5,064 bases of DNA, taken from the NCBI GenBank assembly GCA_007125455.1, contig SLDE01000047.1, positions 1 through 5,064 on the forward strand, read 5' to 3'. This DNA is from Ectothiorhodospiraceae bacterium. Lineage in GTDB: Bacteria; Pseudomonadota; Gammaproteobacteria; Thiohalomonadales; Thiohalomonadaceae. Positions 1 through 5,064 of the stretch are shown in pieces. Position numbers and translations under genes: made by a program. The notes under the pieces were generated by a model. The model was not told where the DNA came from. It saw only the letters and a program-made list of their open reading frames with translations, and searched no databases. How positions within the stretch are numbered: the stretch's first letter is position 1; each line of letters opens with the position of its first letter.

Positions 1-158
1 AGGATCAGCCCAGCGGTGAAGTAGCCCAGCGAGGTTCCGGCAATATAGGCCAGGGTGCGCGGCACCGGTCGAGGGGTGCCCAGCAGAAAGATGGCAATCG
101 CCAGGGTGAGGATATTCAGGCTGTCAAACAGCGCCAGTGCGGCGATCTGAAACGTCAT
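1..158 (-). CDS. N-terminus of a multi-pass membrane protein, possibly GAP/LysE-like (partial)
   Basis: The gene runs off the left edge of the window, leaving the first 52 residues. It starts at ATG 158..156, with an AAGG Shine-Dalgarno element about 8 nt upstream. The peptide opens with a hydrophobic segment (about residues 5-27, containing FDSLN), then a short loop GTPRPVPRT with two arginines, then a second hydrophobic segment beginning LAYIAGTSLGYF. This hairpin of two helices with a charged loop resembles the start of GAP (Sap)-type or LysE-like small integral membrane proteins. The family call comes from memory of their N-termini and is tentative; membrane location is much safer. It lies downstream of the htpX terminator, so it probably has its own promoter in 159-211, but I could not identify a convincing one there. 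Confidence 0.6.
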   Translation of the reverse strand, partial: MTFQIAALALFDSLNILTLAIAIFLLGTPRPVPRTLAYIAGTSLGYFTAGLI

Positions 159-211
159 CTAGCGCGCCTTATGCGTCTTGTCAGCGCCATTAAACCACTC
201 TCGTCGGCAAT

Positions 212-247
212 AAAAAAGCGGAAGTGGCCGAGGCCAACTTCCGCTTT
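212..247 (-). terminator. Rho-independent terminator of htpX
   Basis: Read on the minus strand, an 11-bp perfect stem (AAAGCGGAAGT pairing with ACTTCCGCTTT) continues through a one-base bulge into GGC/GCC and closes on a CTCG tetraloop. It is followed at once by a run of T (opposite the A run at 212-217). The stem begins 22 nt after the htpX stop codon. On the plus strand there is no T run after the hairpin, so it is directional and should insulate the downstream membrane-protein gene from htpX transcription. Confidence 0.9.
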
Positions 248-269
248 ATCGTGCGACCAGCAAATGCCC

Positions 270-1154
270 TTAGCGCATCTCACGCAGCGCCTGGATACGT
301 TCTTCCAGTGGCGGATGGGACATGAACAACCGTTTCATACCCTGGCCGATGTGGCCGGAGATCCCGAAGGCGGCCAGTTGATCCGGTAACTCATTCTCAC
401 CGGCACCACGGCGCAGCGCCTCCAGCGCGGCGATCATCTTCTCGCGACCGGCCAGATGGGCACCCCCGGCATCGGCGCGAAATTCGCGCTGGCGTGAGAA
501 CCACATGGTGATCATGCTCGCGAGGATCCCCAGCACCACCTGGGCGAAGATGGTGGTGATCCAAAAGGCCGGGCCATGGCCGTTCTGGGTCTTGAACACC
601 ACCCGGTCGACCAGATGGCCAATGATGCGCGAGAGGAAGACCACAAAGGTGTTCACCACCCCCTGGATCAACGCCATGGTCACCATGTCACCGTTGGCCA
701 CATGGCTGACCTCGTGGGCCAGCACCGCCTCGACCTCATCCTGGCCCATGGCATTCATCAGCCCGGTGCTGACCGCCACCAGGGAGTTGTTGCGATTCAT
801 CCCGGTGGCAAAGGCGTTGGGCTCGGGGGCGTTGTAGATGGCGACTTCGGGCATGCCGATCCCGGCCTGCTGGGCCTGACGACGCACCGTCTCATACAGC
901 CAGCGCTCGGTCTGGTTGTGGCTATTGGGGTCGATGACCTTGGCCCCAGTCATCTTCTTGGCGGTCCACTTGGACATCGCCAGGGACATGAACGAGCCCA
1001 CAAAGCCGACGATGGCCGAGAAGGCCAGCAGGCTAACAAAGTCGATCGCGCCGGACTCATCCAGCATTGAACCTACGCCGGTAACGGCCAGGATGACCGA
1101 CAGCACCGCCAAGATGGCGATATTGGTGGCAAGGAACAGGGCAATACGCTTCAT
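270..1154 (-). CDS. htpX: Protease HtpX, heat-shock membrane zinc metalloprotease
   Basis: This M48-family zinc endopeptidase of the inner membrane degrades misfolded or damaged membrane proteins alongside FtsH. The 294 residues match the usual length (E. coli HtpX has 293). Two N-terminal membrane segments (about residues 4-27 and 38-61) precede the catalytic domain. The HEXXH zinc motif is HEVSH at 147-151, and the third zinc ligand is expected at E224 in REFRAD. Two further hydrophobic stretches lie at about 157-182 and 195-219. Conserved blocks NAFATG, SLVAVSTGL, ANGDMVTMALIQGVVNTF and MSHPPLEERI are intact, so the enzyme should be active. ATG 1154 is preceded by GGAGAG with 8-nt spacing. 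A sigma-32-like promoter lies 46 nt or more upstream, fitting the known heat-shock control of htpX. A strong terminator follows, so it may be transcribed alone as well as by readthrough from the DHH gene 68 nt upstream. Confidence 0.97.
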   Translation of the reverse strand: MKRIALFLATNIAILAVLSVILAVTGVGSMLDESGAIDFVSLLAFSAIVGFVGSFMSLAMSKWTAKKMTGAKVIDPNSHNQTERWLYETVRRQAQQAGIGMPEVAIYNAPEPNAFATGMNRNNSLVAVSTGLMNAMGQDEVEAVLAHEVSHVANGDMVTMALIQGVVNTFVVFLSRIIGHLVDRVVFKTQNGHGPAFWITTIFAQVVLGILASMITMWFSRQREFRADAGGAHLAGREKMIAALEALRRGAGENELPDQLAAFGISGHIGQGMKRLFMSHPPLEERIQALREMR

Positions 1155-1174
1155 CGGTTCTACTCTCCGAGGTT

Positions 1175-1189
1175 AATTTGTCACAAATT
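1175..1189. promoter_or_regulatory. Perfect 15-bp palindrome in the htpX leader
   Basis: AATTTGT-G-ACAAATT on the minus strand is a perfect inverted repeat around one central base. It lies between the predicted htpX promoter and the Shine-Dalgarno element, at about +5 to +19 of the predicted transcript. As RNA it would form only a weak AU-rich hairpin, with no T run after it, so a terminator is unlikely. A DNA-binding operator is the more likely role. I do not recognise the regulator; it does not match the CpxR pattern (GTAAA-N5-GTAAA). Confidence 0.5.
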
Positions 1190-1199
1190 CGTGCGTTTT

Positions 1200-1227
1200 A
1201 GATAGGGGGATATGGCAAAAGTTCAAG
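1200..1227 (-). promoter_or_regulatory. Sigma-32-like (heat-shock) promoter for htpX
   Basis: On the minus strand CTTGAA (1227..1222) is followed after 14 nt by CCCTATCT (1207..1200). The sigma-32 consensus is about CTTGAAA, 13-15 nt, CCCCATnT; the -10 element here differs at one position. Transcription would start near 1193, giving a leader of about 39 nt. The -35 element overlaps the TGA stop of the DHH gene. Known heat-shock control of htpX in E. coli supports the call. It is a motif match, not a mapped start site. Confidence 0.7.
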
Positions 1228-2065
1228 GCTTGAGCTGAAGTAAGGTCGGCGGCAAACGGGTGTGGAAACCGGCCGCATTGCGATGCCCGCCACCACCGAA
1301 CTGCTCGGCGATCTTCGCCACATCGGCCCCGCCCTGCTTGCTTGAACGTAGCGACCAACTACGCTTGTCGCCCTTGTCCTGATAGCCCGCGGCAAAGGGA
1401 TGGCCTTCGGCCAGTTGCCCGAGTAACTCGCTGATAATCGCATGGGGGGCATTGACCACCGGCACCCGCTGACCGGCGATCTCACCGATCACCGCACGCA
1501 GCTTGTACTGCTCGATCATCTGGTTGCGGAAGCGGTTGATGGTCTCCCCCTCCCCCCGCAGTGCCGCCAGCGCCTCGGCAGAGTCGGCCGCCTGATGCCA
1601 ACGCTCGAAGCTGAAGGGGTAGCTCATTAGCGCGGTATTGATGGCATTGGTGCCTTCCAGCTCAAAGCGCCACAGGTCACGGTCCTGTACGTGCCTAAGC
1701 AGCAGCGGGGGCTCCCCGTCGTGAAAGTGTGCCCAACTGAGCACCGCCCCGGATCGCTCCATGTCGAACACCACCTGCAGATTGTCGTGCTCCAGCTCCA
1801 GTCCGGCCAGATCCTCCTGGGCGGAGATGTGGTGGTCGAGGATGGTGACCCTCAGCGCCTGGGCACAGATCTGCTTGAGTAGCGGTCGCTTATAGGAAAA
1901 GTCCACGATATAGACCTCCCTACCGCTGCAATCGGGCGGGGCATCGCCGTGGCTGGCGGGCAGGTACTCCGCCTCAATATCCCGTGTGGAAAAGTGCCGC
2001 CAGGCGGCGTAGGCCGCGCCAAAGCCATCGAGGCAGTTGGCATGGTAGATGATCAATGGTTTCAT
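1223..2065 (-). CDS. DHH-family phosphoesterase
   Basis: This 280-residue protein belongs to the DHH/DHHA1 superfamily of Mn-dependent phosphoesterases (RecJ, nanoRNases, cyclic-dinucleotide and polyphosphate hydrolases). Visible motifs are HANCLDGFGAA at 8-18 (motif I, metal ligands H8 and D13, with Cys where many members have the first Asp), IVDFSY at 53-58 (D55), the signature LDHH at 76-79, QDRD near 127-130, and the C-terminal DHHA1 glycine loop GGGGHRNAAGF at 257-267. It is much shorter than RecJ and lacks its OB domain, so it is probably a cytosolic hydrolase of short oligonucleotides or a related phosphodiester. The substrate cannot be told from sequence. Its ATG overlaps the antitoxin TGA (ATGA at 2065..2062), with only a weak AGG ahead of the start, so translation likely depends on coupling to the antitoxin gene. 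Some relatives occur in phages. Confidence 0.9.
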   Translation of the reverse strand: MKPLIIYHANCLDGFGAAYAAWRHFSTRDIEAEYLPASHGDAPPDCSGREVYIVDFSYKRPLLKQICAQALRVTILDHHISAQEDLAGLELEHDNLQVVFDMERSGAVLSWAHFHDGEPPLLLRHVQDRDLWRFELEGTNAINTALMSYPFSFERWHQAADSAEALAALRGEGETINRFRNQMIEQYKLRAVIGEIAGQRVPVVNAPHAIISELLGQLAEGHPFAAGYQDKGDKRSWSLRSSKQGGADVAKIAEQFGGGGHRNAAGFHTRLPPTLLQLKP

Positions 2066-2304
2066 GGTTTGCCTGTGTTGATTTCAGATTGTGCTTCGCT
2101 ATCCAGCCGCTCAAGGATCGCCAACGCGGCCTGGGTATCGCCTCGCGTAGCGAGGGTACGAAAACGGATCTCGGTATCCCAGGCAGCCAGGGCCTGGGCA
2201 CTCATCTCCTCCACCAGTTTGTTGACACTCAGGCCGCGGCTTCGTGCCATGGACTTGAGACGTTGTGCCGTGTCGTCCGGTAACCGGATGGTCAATGTGC
2301 TCAT
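2062..2304 (-). CDS. Ribbon-helix-helix antitoxin of a PIN-type TA pair
   Basis: This 80-residue protein has an N-terminal ribbon-helix-helix fold: the DNA-contacting strand TLTIRLPDD (3-11), helix 1 (about 12-22, AQRLKSMARSR) and helix 2 after GLSVNKLVEEM (24-34). The tail (about 41-80), with FRTLATRGDTQAALAILERL, is typical of antitoxins annotated HicB-like or CopG-like and would wrap and inhibit the toxin. The protein should dimerise, neutralise the upstream PIN nuclease and repress the operon. I chose ATG 2304 rather than the in-frame ATG at 2322, because a strong GGAGG sits 7 nt before 2304 and would lie inside the longer reading. The start overlaps the toxin stop as ATGA (2304..2301), and the stop overlaps the next start as ATGA (2065..2062). 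Confidence 0.9.
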   Translation of the reverse strand: MSTLTIRLPDDTAQRLKSMARSRGLSVNKLVEEMSAQALAAWDTEIRFRTLATRGDTQAALAILERLDSEAQSEINTGKP

Positions 2305-2720
2305 GGGAAGTCCTCCAAACATTGGCTGGGGGTGACGATGCGAAGCTGACCAAGTGACAGCTCTCCCTTAGCCAAGTCACGAATATTATGCGTTACTACC
2401 GCCATCGCATTGCCAGCGATGGCCAATTCGATCAAGTGGTTATCCGCTTCGTCGGGCAAATTGGGGCGCCAACCATAATAGATGTTTACCCATCGCCCCG
2501 ACTTTGCCAGGGCTGCTAGCACTTGGCGCCGCTCCCCGTCAGTGGTCAGTGATCCAAATACATCCCTGCCCATCAGATCCTCGTACTCCAACCATAACGC
2601 ATTGCCAAACAGTGCGCAGTGTCTTCCCAACAAGCACCGGCGCAGCAATTCACGCGACGCCCCACCATCAGAACGCATTGCGGCAACAAAAACATTTGTA
2701 TCGAGTACCAAGTCCACCAT
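2301..2720 (-). CDS. PIN-domain toxin, VapC-like putative endoribonuclease
   Basis: This 139-residue protein is a single PIN domain, resembling the group called 'putative toxin-antitoxin toxin component, PIN family' (COG1569/PIN_3 type). The likely metal-binding acidic residues are D7 in LVLDTN, E45 or E47 in WLEYEDL, D93 in DEADN (90-94) and D115 in THNIRDL (110-116). Members are Mg-dependent ribonucleases that block translation when free. The reading frame extends to a TTG at 2768, which has an AGGG-type element just upstream, but the extra 16 residues look non-coding and PIN proteins normally begin just before the VLDTN strand, so ATG 2720 is preferred. No good Shine-Dalgarno precedes it. 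Codons are less GC-rich (about 54%) than in neighbours, suggesting acquisition. Toxin-first order with a four-base overlap to the antitoxin is less common than antitoxin-first. Confidence 0.88.
   Translation of the reverse strand: MVDLVLDTNVFVAAMRSDGGASRELLRRCLLGRHCALFGNALWLEYEDLMGRDVFGSLTTDGERRQVLAALAKSGRWVNIYYGWRPNLPDEADNHLIELAIAGNAMAVVTHNIRDLAKGELSLGQLRIVTPSQCLEDFP
2311..2317 (-). promoter_or_regulatory. Strong ribosome binding site of the antitoxin, inside the toxin gene
   Basis: TGGAGGA on the minus strand, with 7 nt between GGAGG and ATG 2304, lies within the last codons of the toxin gene. It fixes the antitoxin start. It also implies that the antitoxin is translated far more efficiently than the toxin, whose own start has no clear Shine-Dalgarno element; this suits a toxin-first TA operon. 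Confidence 0.85.
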
Positions 2721-2721
2721 A

Positions 2722-2743
2722 CTGACAGCATATACGCCATCAG
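2722..2743. promoter_or_regulatory. 22-bp imperfect dyad, probable TA operator
   Basis: The half-sites follow the pattern CTGAyrGCrTA and match at 8 of 11 positions each; all mismatches are transitions. The dyad begins 2 bp upstream of the toxin ATG and covers the predicted -10 box. Ribbon-helix-helix antitoxins normally bind such dyads at their own promoters, so this is the natural candidate for autorepression by the antitoxin or toxin-antitoxin complex. Confidence 0.6.
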
Positions 2744-2755
2744 AACACGCATCAA
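2727..2755 (-). promoter_or_regulatory. Candidate sigma-70 promoter of the TA operon
   Basis: TTGATG (2755..2750) and TATGCT (2732..2727) are separated by 17 nt, each matching the consensus at 4 of 6 positions. The expected start point falls at or within a base or two of the A of toxin ATG 2720. If the promoter is used, the toxin mRNA would be leaderless, which would explain the missing Shine-Dalgarno element. It lies in the 51-bp gap after the thioredoxin gene. The match is moderate. Confidence 0.45.
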
Positions 2756-2771
2756 GGTGATACGGCAAAGC

Positions 2772-3178
2772 TCACCCTGCAACCAGCCTGCGCAGCGCCG
2801 CTTCGCTCAGGCTGCCGAGGTGGACCTTGGCGACCTTGCCCTGCTCCAGCAGTACAAAGGCCGGGGCACCCCGGGCCCCCAGTGTGGTGGCCAGTTCGCC
2901 CTGTTCGAGGGCGTCGAGTTTGAGCAGCGCGGCCCCTTCGCTGACCAGCCCATCGATCACCGGCATCATCGCCTGGCAAGGGCCGCAGTAGGCGCTGGAG
3001 AAGTAGAGCAATAGACGGGGCCGCTCGCGCCAGTCGGGGCACAGGGTGTCCAGCGCCTCCATGCCCGGCTGCGCGCTGATATCGCATCCGCGCATGCGCC
3101 GTGCGGCAAGATGGATATAGAGTTGCAGCAGGGTGCCCAGGGCGATCAGCAACAGCGGCAGGTAGATCAGATAGTCAC

Positions 3179-3194
<16 letters not shown>
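2772..3194 (-). CDS. Membrane-anchored thioredoxin-fold protein
   Basis: This 140-residue protein has one N-terminal membrane segment (about residues 8-30) followed by a thioredoxin domain (about 45-140). The active site is CGPC at 70-73 in SSAYCGPCQ. The expected cis-proline is P111 in GAPAFVLL, where Ala replaces the usual Thr before Phe. Two extra cysteines lie at C37 and C52. The positive cluster RRMRG just after the membrane segment suggests by the positive-inside rule that the domain faces the cytoplasm, unlike the usual periplasmic tethered thioredoxins; this is inference. The GTG at 3194 has GGAGG with 7-nt spacing and overlaps yejF by 16 nt. A second in-frame GTG at 3182 overlaps the yejF stop as GTGA but has a poorer ribosome site. 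The gene is translationally coupled to yejF. Redox role and partner are unknown. Confidence 0.85.
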
Positions 3195-4792
<1,598 letters not shown>

Positions 4793-4806
4793 AAAAACCT
4801 TTTCAA

Positions 4807-4833
4807 CACAGAGCCCACAGAGAGCACAGAGAA
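4807..4833 (-). repeat. Three-copy 9-bp tandem repeat between the GxxExxY gene and yejF
   Basis: CACAGAG occurs on the plus strand at 4807, 4816 and 4825, exactly 9 bp apart, with variable two-base ends (CC, AG, AA). Read on the minus strand it is CTCTGTG repeated through the yejF leader, ending 14 bp before its ATG. From memory, CACAGAG-rich tandem runs of this type often lie beside GxxExxY genes in unrelated genomes, which suggests a mobile gene-plus-repeat unit. That link needs a database check. The remainder of the 64-bp gap holds the yejF Shine-Dalgarno element and no terminator I can see. Confidence 0.7.
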
Positions 4834-4856
4834 ATGTGAGTGATAAGTGACCACCA

Positions 4857-5064
4857 TTACTGGATATAGCCGTTCATCACACGCTTTACCCCATCTTTCA
4901 AGAAGCGCTCGTTAAAGTTAATCAGTAAACCCGTCACTTTATTAGCCAGACGCAAATAAGAAAGTAATTGGGCCTTGTGTACAGGCAAAATCCTTTCCAC
5001 CGATTTCAGTTCTACAATCACCTGTTCTTCTACCAATAGGTCGATACGGTACCCAGCATCAATC
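4857..5064 (-). CDS. GxxExxY-family protein, C-terminal part (partial)
   Basis: The last 68 residues and TAA stop (4859..4857) are present; the start and the GxxExxY motif itself lie beyond the right edge. The fragment begins IDAGYRIDLLVEEQVIVELKS and continues through PVHKAQLLSYLRL and GLLINFNERFLKDGVKRVMNG, a strong match in memory to the GxxExxY family (PF13366). D8 in RIDLL and the pair E18/K20 in VELKS form a PD-(D/E)XK-like nuclease core. The cellular role of the family is not established. GC is only about 42% over the fragment against the mid-60s in yejF, a clear sign of recent transfer. It precedes yejF by 64 bp on the same strand, where a yej permease gene might be expected. Confidence 0.88.
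   Translation of the reverse strand, partial: IDAGYRIDLLVEEQVIVELKSVERILPVHKAQLLSYLRLANKVTGLLINFNERFLKDGVKRVMNGYIQ

Noticed and set aside
159..211. Promoter for the partial membrane-protein gene
   Set aside because: TTTAAT at minus-strand 192..187 resembles a -10 box, but the only -35 at suitable spacing is a poor match lying in the terminator T run, so I did not call it.
576..1070. Plus-strand open frame of 164 codons opposite htpX
   Set aside because: The minus-strand frame encodes intact HtpX; the plus-strand product is His/Gly-rich with no motif and no convincing ribosome site.
1155..1222. Terminator between the DHH gene and htpX
   Set aside because: The only inverted repeat is the AT-rich palindrome at 1175-1189, which has a weak stem and no following T run; readthrough into htpX therefore remains possible.
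2305..2322. Antitoxin start at ATG 2322
   Set aside because: The strong GGAGG lies downstream of this ATG and is ideally placed for ATG 2304, which also forms the ATGA overlap with the toxin stop.
2721..2768. N-terminal extension of the PIN toxin from TTG 2768
   Set aside because: An AGGG-like element precedes it, but the 16 added residues lack family resemblance and the PIN fold begins just after ATG 2720. Kept as a possible alternative start only.

Overview
This window looks like a chromosomal segment of a GC-rich (roughly 60-65% in the core genes) gammaproteobacterium. The inference rests on the HtpX and YejF-type proteins, whose sequences follow the enterobacterial versions closely from end to end; the genus cannot be fixed from the sequence. 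All genes I can support lie on the minus strand, so transcription runs from position 5064 toward 1. Coding density is high, and no stretch over 300 bases lacks a gene.

In transcription order the window holds: the 3' end of an AT-rich GxxExxY-family gene (4857-5064); a 64-bp gap with a three-copy 9-bp tandem repeat; yejF, a double-ABC peptide-transporter ATPase (3179-4792); a membrane-anchored thioredoxin-fold protein overlapping the end of yejF (2772-3194); a toxin-antitoxin pair with the toxin first (PIN nuclease 2301-2720, ribbon-helix-helix antitoxin 2062-2304); a DHH-family phosphoesterase whose ATG overlaps the antitoxin stop (1223-2065); the heat-shock membrane protease htpX (270-1154), closed by a strong intrinsic terminator (212-247); and the N-terminus of a multi-pass membrane protein (1-158).

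Three regulatory signals stand out. A sigma-32-like promoter for htpX has its -35 box over the stop codon of the DHH gene, and a perfect 15-bp palindrome follows in the presumed htpX leader. A 22-bp imperfect dyad covers the likely -10 box of the toxin gene, as expected for an autoregulated TA operon. The possible start point of that promoter falls on the toxin ATG, so the mRNA may be leaderless.

The most unusual arrangement is the PIN / RHH / DHH triplet, joined by two ATGA stop-start overlaps. It places a putative endoribonuclease toxin, its antitoxin and a phosphoesterase of the nanoRNase/cyclic-dinucleotide hydrolase superfamily in one translationally coupled unit. GC content drops to about 54% in the toxin gene and about 42% in the GxxExxY fragment (hand counts), which suggests that both were acquired by transfer into a GC-rich backbone.
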